NCBI RefSeq assembly: GCF_001439605.1
Contig: NZ_LMBX01000040.1
Span: 1 to 34,941 of the forward strand
Origin: Cytobacillus praedii
Lineage (GTDB): Bacteria > Bacillota > Bacilli > Bacillales > Cytobacillaceae
DNA length: 34,941 nucleotides
Direction: 5' to 3'
Notes under the pieces: model-generated
The model's input: the letters and a program-made list of their open reading frames with translations, nothing else
The model's database searches: none
Told to the model about the DNA's origin: nothing
In this document: piece by piece, positions 10,550 to 19,676 of the stretch
How the letters are laid out: each line of letters opens with the position of its first letter
How positions within the stretch are numbered: position 1 is the stretch's first letter
Program-made: the position numbers and the translations under genes

Positions 10550-11650
10550 TTAGACATTGAAACGGAAATGCATGACATCGCCATCTTTAACGATATATTC
10601 TTTTCCTTCTAGACGTACTTTTCCAGCTTCTTTAGCTGCCGTCATACTGCCAGCAGTTAATAAGTCGTCATATGAAACAGTCTCCGCACGAATAAATCCC
10701 TTCTCAAAATCTGAATGGATTACACCTGCACATTGAGGGGCCTTCATTCCTTGACGGAACGTCCAGGCACGAACCTCCTGTACACCAGCGGTAAAGTAAG
10801 TAGCTAAGCCAAGCAGGCTATAGGCTGCTCGAATTAACTGATCAAGACCGGATTCTTCAATTCCAAGCTCTTGAAGAAACATTTCTTTTTCTTCTCCTTC
10901 AAGCTCAGCAATTTCTGACTCAATCTTTGCGCAAATAACAATGACCTCTGCATTGTCTTTTTCAGCAAATTCTTTCACTTGCTGTACATATTCGTTGGAG
11001 GATGGATCAGCTACATCGTCTTCACCAACGTTTGCTACATAAAGAACAGGCTTAATCGTTAGCAAGTGAAGCCCTTTTGCCACCTTCATTTGCTCTTCTG
11101 TAAATTCAACCGTACGTGCAGGCTTATCTGCTTCGAACGCTTCTTTTAGTTTTTCAAGAATCTCCATTTCAAACATAGATTCTTTATCTTTTTGCTTCGC
11201 CATTTTCCCTACCCGAGCGATGCGCTTATCTACTGTTTCTAAGTCAGCTAAGATTAACTCCAAATTAATAATTTCTATATCATCAATCGGATTTACTTTC
11301 CCAGATACATGTGTAATATTATCATCTGCAAAGCAGCGGACAACTTGACATATAGCATCCACTTCTCGAATATGAGACAAAAATTTATTTCCTAATCCTT
11401 CACCTTTACTTGCCCCTTTTACAATTCCAGCGATATCCGTGAATTCAAATGCTGTAGGAACTGTCTTCTTAGGTTGAACAAGCTCTGTTAATTTGTTTAA
11501 GCGGTAATCCGGCACTTCCACGATTCCAACATTCGGATCAATTGTACAGAACGGATAGTTTGCAGATTCTGCCCCCGCCTGGGTAATTGCATTAAATAAT
11601 GTAGACTTCCCAACATTCGGCAATCCTACAATCCCAGCTGTTAAAGCCAT
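10550..11650 (-). CDS. ychF: Redox-regulated ATPase YchF (Obg-like)
   Basis: YchF is an Obg-family P-loop protein that prefers ATP to GTP, associates with ribosomes and affects oxidative-stress responses and translation. The 366-aa protein has GIVGLPNVGKST at about 6-17, DIAGIVKGASKGEGLGNKF (switch II), a coiled-coil insertion in the middle and a C-terminal TGS domain ending KDGDVMHFRFNV. The ATG at 11650 follows GAGGAG by 8 nt. A GTG three codons upstream lies too close to that site. It is a single-gene unit with its own promoter and terminator. Confidence 0.97.
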   Translation of the reverse strand: MALTAGIVGLPNVGKSTLFNAITQAGAESANYPFCTIDPNVGIVEVPDYRLNKLTELVQPKKTVPTAFEFTDIAGIVKGASKGEGLGNKFLSHIREVDAICQVVRCFADDNITHVSGKVNPIDDIEIINLELILADLETVDKRIARVGKMAKQKDKESMFEMEILEKLKEAFEADKPARTVEFTEEQMKVAKGLHLLTIKPVLYVANVGEDDVADPSSNEYVQQVKEFAEKDNAEVIVICAKIESEIAELEGEEKEMFLQELGIEESGLDQLIRAAYSLLGLATYFTAGVQEVRAWTFRQGMKAPQCAGVIHSDFEKGFIRAETVSYDDLLTAGSMTAAKEAGKVRLEGKEYIVKDGDVMHFRFNV

Positions 11651-11721
11651 TATTGCCACTCCTCTATTAAAAAATATCTATTAAAAATTATATAGTTTCA
11701 TTTCAGGTAATACCCTTCACA

Positions 11722-11750
11722 ATTATAGAGATATAAGGGGGAAAAGACAA
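11722..11750 (-). promoter_or_regulatory. Predicted SigA promoter of ychF
   Basis: On the minus strand TTGTCT (11745-11750), a 17-nt spacer and a perfect TATAAT (11722-11727), between the DUF951 gene and ychF. Confidence 0.65.
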
Positions 11751-11779
11751 GCACTCACCAAAACCATGCATAATGGACG

Positions 11780-11977
11780 TTATTCCTCGCCTTTCACAAG
11801 GATTTTTTTCATTTTACGAGCAAATTCCCTGCGGGGAATTAACACACTATGTGCACACCCCTCACACTTGATGCGAATATCTGCCCCCATCCGAATAACT
11901 TTCCAGCGATTCGTTCCGCATGGATGTGCCTTTTTCATTTCAACTACATCATTTAAATTGAATTCCTTTTGTTCCAC
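11780..11977 (-). CDS. DUF951 domain protein (YyzM-like)
   Basis: A small basic protein of 65 aa matching the DUF951 family by its conserved run: FNLNDVVEMKKAHPCG, then NRWKVIRMGADIRIKCEGC and IPRREF. The two cysteines and two nearby histidines could bind metal, and the shape suggests a small nucleic-acid-binding fold, but no function is established. I chose GTG at 11977 because GGAGGGG precedes it by 5-6 nt and homologues begin MEQKEF. The gene is next to ychF, as in other Bacillaceae, and diverges from yyaC. Confidence 0.85.
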   Translation of the reverse strand: MEQKEFNLNDVVEMKKAHPCGTNRWKVIRMGADIRIKCEGCAHSVLIPRREFARKMKKILVKGEE

Positions 11978-12306
11978 TGCTACCCCTCCCACACGTAGTT
12001 TTCTTTTACTTTATTTAAGCTTAAATGGACAAAATTATCAAAGACTACATTCTATTAATTGTTAATTCATAAAAATCACAGGTCTTTTCACCTGGATTCC
12101 ACTTTTCATTCAATCGATACGTATACATTACTAAATTCTTCCGTATACTGTTACTACTAAATTTAAAAGCGGAAGCACCAGACAATCCTCACAGAAAGTG
12201 TTCTTTACCTTTTTAGTGAGGATTGGCTAGTGACCTCGAGGGTAGCTTTAGCTGGATAACCGTTAGAACTCTTAGTTAGCTGATTTAATATAAAGGGGTG
12301 GAACCA
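11978..12306. other. Intergenic region between the DUF951 gene and yyaC
   Basis: This 329-bp divergent gap should hold promoters for both genes. I see no convincing SigA pair for either, nor a clear forespore-type promoter for yyaC. A short 5-bp hairpin (12079-12094) and the hairpin repeat copy B (12165-12257) are the only structured parts. Confidence 0.6.
12165..12257. repeat. Hairpin repeat element, copy B (shortened)
   Basis: This is a diverged copy of the element at 3029-3181 and 30939-31080. It shares the opening AAAAGCGGAAGC, the loop GTTCTTTACCTT, GATTGGCT and TGACCTCGAGG, and the ending TAGCTGGA. The inner arms differ from the other copies yet pair perfectly for 10 bp (12183-12192 with 12216-12225). 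The outer 5' arm is shortened. It lies about 50 bp upstream of yyaC. Confidence 0.75.
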
Positions 12307-12954
12307 GTGAATTTACGAAATAATCTGTTTGATAAAAAGGACGGTGCAGCGAGAATTCCATATGATGAGACAAATGCGGCGGGGGATCTAGCTAAGGCAA
12401 TTAAACAGCTATTGCCAGCTAGAATAACTAGCCGCCCAGTTGTCATTGTTTGCATCGGGACAGATCGCTCAACCGGTGATTCATTGGGACCACTTGTCGG
12501 CACTTTGCTTGAGGAAAAAAATCTATCCTCCTTTTTTGTATACGGCACTCTGGAAAATCCTGTCCATGCAGTCAATCTCGCCGAAAAATTAGACGAGATT
12601 AAAAAGATTCATTTCAACCCATTCATTATTGGAATTGATGCTTGTTTAGGGCGTTTAAAAAGTGTTGGAGTCATTCAAGCTGGAGAAGGACCTGTAAAAC
12701 CTGGAGCGGGTGTAAATAAAGAGCTCCCAGAAGTAGGAGATATTCATATAACAGGGATTGTCAATGTAAGTGGATTTATGGAGTTTTTCGTTTTGCAAAA
12801 TACAAGACTTCATCTTGTATTAAATATGGCTAAAACGATTGCAAACGGACTTTATAAAGCAAGCCTCACGTATGAGTCCAATCCTATTATATCTGCATTT
12901 AAATGGGAATCAGACAGAGAACAGGACATTCAAGGCAGGATTGGAAAAGTATAA
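12307..12954 (+). CDS. yyaC: Sporulation protein YyaC (DUF1256, GPR-like fold)
   Basis: This 215-aa protein belongs to the YyaC/DUF1256 family, which is structurally related to the germination protease GPR. Acidic motifs that correspond to the GPR active-site region are visible: CIGTDRSTGDSLGP (49-62) and IGIDACLGR (108-116), followed by PGAGVNKELPEVGD. In B. subtilis the gene is expressed during sporulation; its substrate is not known to me. The start is GTG at 12307 with AAGGGGTGG just upstream; homologues begin MNLR. An in-frame GTG at 12298 lies inside the ribosome site. It is the only plus-strand gene left of the origin, so it is head-on to the replication fork. Confidence 0.9.
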   Translation: MNLRNNLFDKKDGAARIPYDETNAAGDLAKAIKQLLPARITSRPVVIVCIGTDRSTGDSLGPLVGTLLEEKNLSSFFVYGTLENPVHAVNLAEKLDEIKKIHFNPFIIGIDACLGRLKSVGVIQAGEGPVKPGAGVNKELPEVGDIHITGIVNVSGFMEFFVLQNTRLHLVLNMAKTIANGLYKASLTYESNPIISAFKWESDREQDIQGRIGKV

Positions 12955-12960
12955 GCCCCT

Positions 12961-13091
12961 TGTACATCTCCGTACAAACTAGAGGGACTCATCCTTTCGA
13001 TAAAGGAAACACGGTGCAAGTATACGAACCAACGTTTCCTTTTCCTAGGGAGGAGTCCTGAAGTTTGTATGCTGATAGGCGCTATTTTTTT
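12961..13091 (+). other. Nested palindrome downstream of yyaC
   Basis: Three stems are nested: TACAAACT/AGTTTGTA (12973-12980 with 13062-13069), GGACTC/GAGTCC (12985-12990 with 13053-13058) and AAAGGAAAC/GTTTCCTTT (13002-13010 with 13034-13042). A short hairpin (12961-12976) precedes them and a T7 run (13085-13091) follows. Two flanking pairs are G-T as read on the plus strand, which would be G-U in RNA but C-A on the minus strand. This favours a plus-strand transcript. I do not recognise the family. It could include the yyaC transcript end. Confidence 0.6.
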
Positions 13092-13122
13092 ACTAAAAAG
13101 CTAGATTCCTCTCCACTATTTG

Positions 13123-13836
13123 CTAAACGTACAAACGATATAAGTAAATGATCGTTACAATTATGCCCGTTACAAGAATAGCCGGGAGTAAATTTGCTAC
13201 ACGAATTTTTGTTATCCCAGCCAGATTCAGCCCTATAGCAAATATCATGACTCCCCCTGTAGCTGTCATTTCCGTAATAAAGCTATTCATTAGCTCAGTT
13301 GGCACAAATCGATCAATCTGCATAGCAAAGAGGGCAATCAATCCTTGATAAATAACCACAGGGAACGCAGAGAAAAGAACCCCAATCCCTAATGTAGTTG
13401 CTAATATTAAAGCGGTAAATCCATCAATAATTGACTTCGTATATAGGACATCATGGTCTCCCCTAATTCCGCTATCTAATGCACCAATTATAGCCATGGC
13501 ACCGATCACAAATATTAAGGTAGCAGTTACAAATCCCTGTGATATGCTGCCCTGATCACTCGAACCAAGCTTTTTTTCAAGCCAATTTCCGAGCGCGTTC
13601 AATTTATCCTCTAAGGCAAAGTATTCGCCAATTACCGCACCAAAAACGAGACTCAGGATTACTATTAAAAAATTTTCACCTTTCAATCCCATTTGCAGAC
13701 CAAGAACCATAACAGCTAGCCCAATCGCATACATGACGGTTCCCTTCATATTCTCAGGAATTCGATTGAGCCGTTTTCCTATTATTGTTCCAACAATAAT
13801 CAATAATCCGTTGACAAGCGTACCTAGTAGAAACAT
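13123..13836 (-). CDS. DUF554 family membrane protein (YdfK/YqgA-like)
   Basis: A 237-aa protein with about seven membrane segments. The DUF554 signature is clear: LGTLVNGLLIIVGTIIGKRL at the N-terminus, GLQMGLKG, GAVIGE, then FVIGAMAIIGALDSGIRGD and a C-terminal GLNLAGI...VANLLPAI. The family is common, predicted to be a transporter or channel, with no agreed substrate. I chose ATG at 13836, preceded by AAGGTGA; a GTG three codons upstream overlaps that site. The gene converges with yyaC and is absent from this place in B. subtilis as I recall it. Confidence 0.88.
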   Translation of the reverse strand: MFLLGTLVNGLLIIVGTIIGKRLNRIPENMKGTVMYAIGLAVMVLGLQMGLKGENFLIVILSLVFGAVIGEYFALEDKLNALGNWLEKKLGSSDQGSISQGFVTATLIFVIGAMAIIGALDSGIRGDHDVLYTKSIIDGFTALILATTLGIGVLFSAFPVVIYQGLIALFAMQIDRFVPTELMNSFITEMTATGGVMIFAIGLNLAGITKIRVANLLPAILVTGIIVTIIYLYRLYV

Positions 13837-13957
13837 CTTCTTCACCTTATTCAGTTTATTTCGAAAATCGAATATTTTTAAAATACACTAACATGTATTA
13901 CTCACTCTTTACAACCTTTTTTTATTTTTATCCTTTTTTTAAGAAAAAATCGTAAAG

Positions 13958-13982
13958 AAAAAAACCATCTCTATGATGGTTT
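13958..13982 (-). terminator. Terminator of parA-parB
   Basis: An 8-bp stem (13962-13969 with 13975-13982, loop of 5) sits 7 nt past the parB stop. A minus-strand tail of TTTTTTTCTTT follows the stem. Confidence 0.85.
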
Positions 13983-13989
13983 GAAAGAA

Positions 13990-14832
13990 TTACTTTTTCT
14001 CTAATAATTCTATAATTCGGTCTAGATCATCTTTAGAAAAAAATTCTATTTCAATTTTCCCCTTATTCTTTGATTGTTTAATGGTAACAGTCGTTCCAAA
14101 TCGGTCGCGTAAGGAGGACTCACGTTCTTTAATAAAAACATCCTTTTGTTGGACTGGCTTCTTTGTTTCACGTGGAACATCATTCAGCTGTTGAATAAGC
14201 TGTTCGAGCTGTCTGACATTTAAGTGATCCTTCATTGTTTTTTCAACAACCGCCTGGAGCTTATCCTTGTTTCTTAAGCCTAATAGTGCCCGGCCATGCC
14301 CCATGGAAATTTCCCCTTCAGAAATAAGTGCCTGGATTTTTGGAGGGAGAGATAACAATCGAATATGGTTGGCAATATGCGGTCTGCTTTTTCCAAGGCG
14401 CTTAGCCAGCTCTTCCTGTGTCAGCTTGAGCTTTTCCATTAATAGCTGATAGGCCGCTCCTTCTTCAATCGGCGATAAATCCTCACGCTGTAAGTTCTCT
14501 AACACAGCAAGCTCCATCATTTGCTGCTCATTTAATTCCCTTACAACCACAGGAACCGTTTCAAGCTTCGCTTCCTTTGCCGCTCGGAAACGTCTTTCAC
14601 CAACAACAATTTCATATCCTTTAATGCTTTTGCGAACAATGATCGGCTGAAGAATGCCATGTTCAATAATGGATTGCTTTAGCTCTTCAATTGCTTCCTT
14701 GTCAAATACTTTCCGAGGCTGATAAGGATTGGGCCGCAGCTCTTTCGTTCGAACTTCTTGAACCGATTCTTCCTTCACGGTCTCCATGTTTGTAAAAAAG
14801 GCATTAAGTCCTTTTCCTAAGCCTTTAGCCAT
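13990..14832 (-). CDS. parB: Chromosome-partitioning protein ParB (Spo0J)
   Basis: ParB is a CTP-dependent DNA clamp that loads at parS, spreads, recruits condensin and stimulates ParA. The 280-aa protein has the ParB/Sulfiredoxin domain with the CTP-binding GERRFR (78-83) and ENLQREDLSPIEEG. A helix-turn-helix domain (about 125-200; LTQEELAKRLGKSRPHIANHIRLL) reads parS, and the C-terminus dimerises. I chose ATG at 14832 (MAKGLGKGLNAFF), which overlaps the end of parA by 8 nt. An exact parS lies inside the gene. Confidence 0.97.
   Translation of the reverse strand: MAKGLGKGLNAFFTNMETVKEESVQEVRTKELRPNPYQPRKVFDKEAIEELKQSIIEHGILQPIIVRKSIKGYEIVVGERRFRAAKEAKLETVPVVVRELNEQQMMELAVLENLQREDLSPIEEGAAYQLLMEKLKLTQEELAKRLGKSRPHIANHIRLLSLPPKIQALISEGEISMGHGRALLGLRNKDKLQAVVEKTMKDHLNVRQLEQLIQQLNDVPRETKKPVQQKDVFIKERESSLRDRFGTTVTIKQSKNKGKIEIEFFSKDDLDRIIELLEKK
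14164..14179 (-). promoter_or_regulatory. parS centromere site
   Basis: The 16-mer TGTTCCACGTGAAACA, read on the minus strand, is identical to the B. subtilis parS sequence as I recall it, and like that site lies inside parB. It is a near-perfect palindrome with a CACGTG core. It is the only exact site I find in this window. Confidence 0.93.
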
Positions 14833-15586
14833 TCGAAACCACTTCCTTTGCCAAATCGATATATACTTCTGCTCCACGGGATTTAGGATCATACGTAATA
14901 ATTGGCTCACCATGGCTTGGTGCTTCACTTAGACGAATATTCCTAGGAATAATCGTATTATATACTTTATCTTGAAAATACTTTTTCACTTCTTCAATGA
15001 CTTGTAACCCTAAATTTGTCCGTGCATCAAGCATGGTTAACAAAACACCCTCAATTTTTAATTCATGATTTAAGTGTTTTTGAACGAGGCGGACAGTATT
15101 TAATAGCTGGCTTAATCCTTCTAATGCGTAATATTCGCACTGTACCGGGATAATGACTGCATCTGAAGCAGTCAATGAGTTTAGGGTTAGTAAACCTAAT
15201 GAAGGAGGACAGTCAATGATAATATAATCATAATCTTCCTTAATCTCTTCCAATGCCCTCTTTAATCTCACTTCTCTGGAGATCGTCGGCACTAATTCGA
15301 TTTCTGCACCCGCTAACTGAATGGTCGCTGGAATCGCATAGAGGTTTTCCACAGAAGTTGCCATAATTACTTTAGATGCTTCTACATCATCTACTAGAAC
15401 ATCATAAATACATTGTTCAACATCTGCCTTTTCAATCCCAACACCGCTCGTTGCATTTCCTTGCGGATCAATATCAACCACCAATACCTTCTTGCCTATG
15501 TATGCCAAACATGCACCAAGATTTACTGAAGTAGTCGTTTTGCCAACTCCGCCTTTTTGATTCGCAATTGCAATGACTTTGCCCAC
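14825..15586 (-). CDS. parA: Chromosome-partitioning ATPase ParA (Soj)
   Basis: ParA/Soj is a deviant Walker ATPase that binds nucleoid DNA as a dimer. In Bacillus it also controls DnaA, inhibiting it as a monomer and activating it as a dimer. The 253-aa protein equals the B. subtilis length. It has NQKGGVGKTTT (deviant Walker A, about 9-19), VDIDPQGNAT (about 38-47) and DCPPSLG. I chose GTG at 15586, preceded by AGGTGAT; homologues start MGKIIAI. It is translationally coupled to parB (8-nt overlap) and separated from noc by a strong hairpin. Confidence 0.97.
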   Translation of the reverse strand: MGKVIAIANQKGGVGKTTTSVNLGACLAYIGKKVLVVDIDPQGNATSGVGIEKADVEQCIYDVLVDDVEASKVIMATSVENLYAIPATIQLAGAEIELVPTISREVRLKRALEEIKEDYDYIIIDCPPSLGLLTLNSLTASDAVIIPVQCEYYALEGLSQLLNTVRLVQKHLNHELKIEGVLLTMLDARTNLGLQVIEEVKKYFQDKVYNTIIPRNIRLSEAPSHGEPIITYDPKSRGAEVYIDLAKEVVSNG

Positions 15587-15768
15587 GATATCACCTGCCT
15601 TCATCTTCTAATTAAGGATTTTGAAGCATATATGTGAATAATTTCAACGTTTGAAAATGGATAAACTGACATTATCGAAATATGGCAATCACGTAATCTA
15701 TTTTAACATGAAAAAGGATAGAGAATATTCTTTTTGTTAAAAATATGGGGAAGGAAAAATGCAGATGT

Positions 15769-15846
15769 GTAAAAGCCTGTGGTGCACGCGTTATTAGAAA
15801 GTGATCCAAAAGAACGATCAAAGTTCTAAACGCATACGCCACAGGC
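15769..15846 (-). terminator. Long hairpin after noc
   Basis: An 18-position stem (15775-15792 with 15829-15846) has 17 pairs if read on the minus strand, two of them G-U. The apical part extends it with TTAGAA/TTCTAA and TGATC/GATCA. The minus-strand sequence after the stem is TTTTAC. It probably terminates noc, but it is longer and more structured than the other terminators here. Confidence 0.7.
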
Positions 15847-15879
15847 CATATACTTATGCATAAAATAATTTTATAAAAG

Positions 15880-16758
15880 CTATTTCTTTTTAGGGATTTT
15901 TATAGTGATTTGATAAAACTCATCAAATTCCTCTTCTTTGGAATCCAGATTAATTCCACTATCTGATACCATTGACAGCGATTGGCGAATCGTATTGACC
16001 GCAATCCTCATATCCTTGCTAAATGCCTTTCTTTTTGGCTTAGGCTTTGAATTATTTTGTTCAAGAAGCCTGACGACACGATCCTCTGTCTGCTTGACAT
16101 TTAGATTTTTCTCGATTATTTCTTCAAGCAATTTTACTTGTTTTTCAGGATTTTTTAATGGGATCAAAGAACGTGCATGACGTTCTGTAATTGCTTTGCT
16201 TAATAAAGCATCCTGGACTGGTTGAGGGAGCTTTAATAATCTAAGTTTGTTAGCGACCGTAGACTGCCCTTTGCCTAAACGCTGTGCTAATGCCTCTTGC
16301 GTTAGATTATGCAATTCTAGAAGCTTTCCGTACGCTACTGCTTCTTCAATCGGGGACAATTCTTCCCTTTGAAGATTCTCAATTAATGCAACAGAAGCTG
16401 TTTCTGTATCATTTAAATTTTTAACAATGGCTGGTACCTCATCCCAGCCAAGCTTCTTCATTGCTCGCCATCTGCGTTCACCAGCAATAATTTCAAACTG
16501 GCCATTTTCAAATTCTCTTACAACAATCGGCTGAATAATGCCATGAGTATGAATGGTTCGTGACAGTTCCTCAATTCGATCATCATCAAATACCGTTCTT
16601 GGCTGAAAACGGTTAGGGACAATAAGGTCAATGGGAATTTTCTTTACCTCTTCAAATTCCCCAATCCTCTCTATATCCACTTGTTCTTCGATCTTTTCCG
16701 CTTCTACTTGTTCTCCCTTTTCGCCTAGGCCAAAAAAGCGTGAGAAAGAATGCTTCAT
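15880..16758 (-). CDS. noc: Nucleoid occlusion protein Noc
   Basis: Noc is a ParB paralogue that binds NBS sites and the membrane and blocks Z-ring assembly over the chromosome. The 292-aa protein begins [14 protein letters not shown], the amphipathic membrane-targeting helix typical of Noc. It then has a ParB-type CTP-binding domain (GERRWR, 93-98; [14 protein letters not shown]) and a helix-turn-helix ([27 protein letters not shown]). Its N-terminal linker is about 14 residues longer than in B. subtilis. I chose ATG at 16758 by homology; a GTG directly upstream is also possible. I find no NBS site (ATTTCCCGGGAAAT) in the window. Confidence 0.97.
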   Translation of the reverse strand: MKHSFSRFFGLGEKGEQVEAEKIEEQVDIERIGEFEEVKKIPIDLIVPNRFQPRTVFDDDRIEELSRTIHTHGIIQPIVVREFENGQFEIIAGERRWRAMKKLGWDEVPAIVKNLNDTETASVALIENLQREELSPIEEAVAYGKLLELHNLTQEALAQRLGKGQSTVANKLRLLKLPQPVQDALLSKAITERHARSLIPLKNPEKQVKLLEEIIEKNLNVKQTEDRVVRLLEQNNSKPKPKRKAFSKDMRIAVNTIRQSLSMVSDSGINLDSKEEEFDEFYQITIKIPKKK

Positions 16759-16785
16759 CACCCTGCACCACCTTTACGAAACTCC

Positions 16786-16814
16786 CTATTACATATTCTC
16801 TATAAAAATGACAA
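16786..16814 (-). promoter_or_regulatory. Predicted SigA promoter of noc
   Basis: On the minus strand TTGTCA (16809-16814), a 17-nt spacer and TAATAG (16786-16791). The start of transcription would be only about 20 nt before the noc start codon. Confidence 0.5.
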
Positions 16815-16965
16815 GTCCTTTTCGAATATCCATATTAACCTTTTTTTTAAATGAAATTGTGAACATTTCTATTCTTTTTATATTTATGAACTACTATTCC
16901 TTCTTTTACAGAGAACGATTGCATTAGCCCCTTCATTATGCCATATTTCTTTGAAAAACGTAACA

Positions 16966-17682
16966 TTATTCAATTGGTGTCTTATTTGGTGTACCTGGCT
17001 TTCTTGGGTACTTTTTCGGAGTAGATTTTTCCTTTTTGATAATTAAAATATTCCGTTCGCTTTCTTCTTGAGGGAGTGTAAAAGAATAAGATTGCTCAAG
17101 CTTGCCGCCTAAGACAGCAATCGCCTTTTTCCCAGCTTCTAATTCCTCTTTTGCACTTGCTCCCTTCATAGCTACAAAAGTCCCGCCGACTTTCACAAGC
17201 GGCAAGCATAGCTCACTAAGGACGGATAGCCGCGCCACAGCACGTGCAGTAACTACATCATAAGTTTCGCGATGCTCCTTTTTTTGGCCAAAAGTTTCTG
17301 CACGGTCATGGATAAATTGGACATTCTTTAAGCCCAATTGATTTGAAAGATGCTCTAAAAATCCGATTCGCTTATTTAATGAATCAACAATGGTAACCTG
17401 CAGTTCAGGAAAGGCAATTTTAATTGGCAAGCTTGGAAATCCTGCCCCCGCACCAACATCACAAATATGTATTGGCTGCCTAAAATCAAAATAAAAAGCA
17501 GCCGAAATCGAATCGTAAAAATGCTTTAAATAAACCTCATGCTTGTCCGTTATGGCCGTCAAGTTCATTTTTTCGTTCCATTCCACAAGCGTAGAATAAT
17601 ACGTTTCATATTGCTGAATCTGCTGAGGCGAAAGCAAAATCCCCTTCGCACTCAGCATTTCTATAAATTGGTCTAAATTCAT
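16966..17682 (-). CDS. rsmG: 16S rRNA (guanine527-N7) methyltransferase
   Basis: RsmG (GidB) methylates N7 of G527 in 16S rRNA using S-adenosylmethionine; its loss gives low-level streptomycin resistance. The 238-aa protein has the Rossmann SAM-binding motif [17 protein letters not shown], then [17 protein letters not shown], and [10 protein letters not shown] as the catalytic-domain strand. A lysine- and proline-rich tail ends it. The gap to mnmG is 28 nt, so the two are co-transcribed. No clear terminator follows. Confidence 0.97.
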   Translation of the reverse strand: MNLDQFIEMLSAKGILLSPQQIQQYETYYSTLVEWNEKMNLTAITDKHEVYLKHFYDSISAAFYFDFRQPIHICDVGAGAGFPSLPIKIAFPELQVTIVDSLNKRIGFLEHLSNQLGLKNVQFIHDRAETFGQKKEHRETYDVVTARAVARLSVLSELCLPLVKVGGTFVAMKGASAKEELEAGKKAIAVLGGKLEQSYSFTLPQEESERNILIIKKEKSTPKKYPRKPGTPNKTPIE

Positions 17683-17710
17683 CGCCTATTCCCTTTCCAA
17701 ATGACTCACT

Positions 17711-19600
17711 TTATTCGTTTGATACTCTTGCAATTCTTCCCTGCTCGATATAAATCAATAAAATTGAAATATCTGCTGGATTTACACCAGAAATTCTTGA
17801 AGCTTGTGCAATGGATAGTGGCTGAACTTCTTTTAAATTATGCTTCGCTTCTGTAGCAAGTCCGTTAATGGCATCATAATCGATATTCTCGGGGATTTTC
17901 TTGTCTTCCATCTTTTTCAAACGTTCAACTTGCTGAAGGGATTTTTCAATATATCCCTCATATTTTATTTGAATTTCTGCTTGCTCTTCTACGTCAGGAT
18001 CTAGCAGCTCTTCACTAGGAACAAGCCTTTGAATGTGCTCATAGGTCATTTCAGGGCGTTTTAAAAGATCAGAAGCCCGGATCCCATCCTTTAACTCACT
18101 TCCACCTAGACTATGAATTAATTCTTGAACTTCAGCAGTTGGCTTAATGATTGTTTTTTGTAGTCTTTTAATTTCCCCTTCAATCGATTCCTTTTTTGCT
18201 AAGAATTTTTGGTAACGTTCTTCTTTAATAAGCCCGATTGAATGGCCAAGCTCTGTTAAGCGTAAGTCAGCATTATCATGGCGCAGCAATAAACGGTATT
18301 CTGCACGTGAAGTAAGCAAGCGGTATGGTTCAGATGTCCCCTTTGTGATGAGGTCATCAATCATCACTCCAATATAAGCATCTGAGCGGCTTAAAATAAG
18401 CTCTTCTTTTCCAAGTGCTTTTAAACCCGCATTAATTCCAGCCATCAGACCTTGCCCTGCTGCTTCTTCATAACCTGACGTGCCATTGATTTGACCGGCT
18501 GTAAATAAATTTTTGACTTGCTTTGTTTCCAGTGTTGGCCATAACTGTGTTGGCACAATTGCATCATATTCAATAGCATAACCAGCACGCATCATTTGTG
18601 CATTTTCTAATCCAGGCACACTCCTAATTAGCCGATGCTGAACTTCCTCAGGCAAGCTCGTAGACAGACCTTGAACATATACTTCCTGTGTGTTTCTTCC
18701 TTCAGGCTCCAGGAAAATCTGATGACGAGGCTTATCATTGAAGCGTACAACCTTATCTTCAATGGATGGACAATAACGCGGTCCTTTTCCTTGAATCATT
18801 CCAGAGTACATTGGTGATCGATGAAGATTACTGTTGATAATTTGATGTGTTTCTTCACTCGTATACGTTAACCAGCAAGGTAGCTGATCCGTAATATACT
18901 TTGTTGTCTCGTATGAAAAAGCTCTCGGTGTTTCATCCCCAGGCTGAATTTCCGTTTTGCTATAATCAATCGTATGACTGTTTACTCGAGGTGGTGTTCC
19001 AGTTTTAAACCGGACTAAATCAAAGCCCAGCTCCTGAAGATGTTCAGAAAGCTTAATAGACGGCTGTTGATTGTTCGGACCGCTTGAATATTTCAATTCC
19101 CCTAAAATAATTTCTCCTCTTAGGAAAGTTCCTGTTGTAATAATAACTGTTTTAGACGTGTATACTGCTCCAGTTTGAGTTACCACACCTTTGCAAACAC
19201 CATCTTCAACAATTAATCTTTCAACCATCCCTTGAATAAGTGTCAAGTTCTTTTCTTCTTCAAGAATTTTCTTCATTTCATGCTGATACATGAATTTATC
19301 AGCTTGTGCCCTTAAAGCACGGACAGCTGGTCCTTTTCCTGTATTCAGCATTCGCATTTGGATATGGGTTTTGTCGATTACCTTTCCCATTTCGCCGCCT
19401 AACGCGTCAATTTCCCGTACAACAATTCCTTTAGCCGGTCCGCCAACTGATGGATTACATGGCATAAAGGCAATCATATCTAAATTAATTGTTACAACTA
19501 ACGTCTTTGCACCAAGACGTGCTGATGCAAGGCCAGCTTCACAGCCTGCATGACCTGCGCCGACAACGATGACATCATAATTTCCTGCTTCATATGGCAT
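17711..19600 (-). CDS. mnmG: tRNA uridine-5-carboxymethylaminomethyl modification enzyme MnmG
   Basis: MnmG (GidA) binds FAD and works with MnmE to modify U34 of certain tRNAs (cmnm5U), which supports decoding accuracy. The 629-aa protein begins with a dinucleotide-binding motif, [12 protein letters not shown] (12-23). It also has [13 protein letters not shown], the FAD-binding region with GTFLRG, and [16 protein letters not shown]. The C-terminal helical domain contacts MnmE. AAGGAGG precedes the ATG. It lies between mnmE and rsmG in the usual order. Confidence 0.98.
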   Translation of the reverse strand: MPYEAGNYDVIVVGAGHAGCEAGLASARLGAKTLVVTINLDMIAFMPCNPSVGGPAKGIVVREIDALGGEMGKVIDKTHIQMRMLNTGKGPAVRALRAQADKFMYQHEMKKILEEEKNLTLIQGMVERLIVEDGVCKGVVTQTGAVYTSKTVIITTGTFLRGEIILGELKYSSGPNNQQPSIKLSEHLQELGFDLVRFKTGTPPRVNSHTIDYSKTEIQPGDETPRAFSYETTKYITDQLPCWLTYTSEETHQIINSNLHRSPMYSGMIQGKGPRYCPSIEDKVVRFNDKPRHQIFLEPEGRNTQEVYVQGLSTSLPEEVQHRLIRSVPGLENAQMMRAGYAIEYDAIVPTQLWPTLETKQVKNLFTAGQINGTSGYEEAAGQGLMAGINAGLKALGKEELILSRSDAYIGVMIDDLITKGTSEPYRLLTSRAEYRLLLRHDNADLRLTELGHSIGLIKEERYQKFLAKKESIEGEIKRLQKTIIKPTAEVQELIHSLGGSELKDGIRASDLLKRPEMTYEHIQRLVPSEELLDPDVEEQAEIQIKYEGYIEKSLQQVERLKKMEDKKIPENIDYDAINGLATEAKHNLKEVQPLSIAQASRISGVNPADISILLIYIEQGRIARVSNE

Positions 19601-19676
19601 GATGCTGCCTCCTTTTTACTTCTTTTACTTTATCTATTTTCCTAAATATTGTAGCTAATTCACACATAAGGTAGAG

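Noticed and set aside
12285..12575. A 96-codon minus-strand frame opposite yyaC
   Set aside because: It is antisense to yyaC, which has GPR-like motifs and a ribosome site; the frame has neither.
15880..16758. A second ParB gene, possibly a plasmid-type duplicate
   Set aside because: The N-terminal amphipathic helix and overall match identify it as Noc, the normal paralogue in Bacillus.
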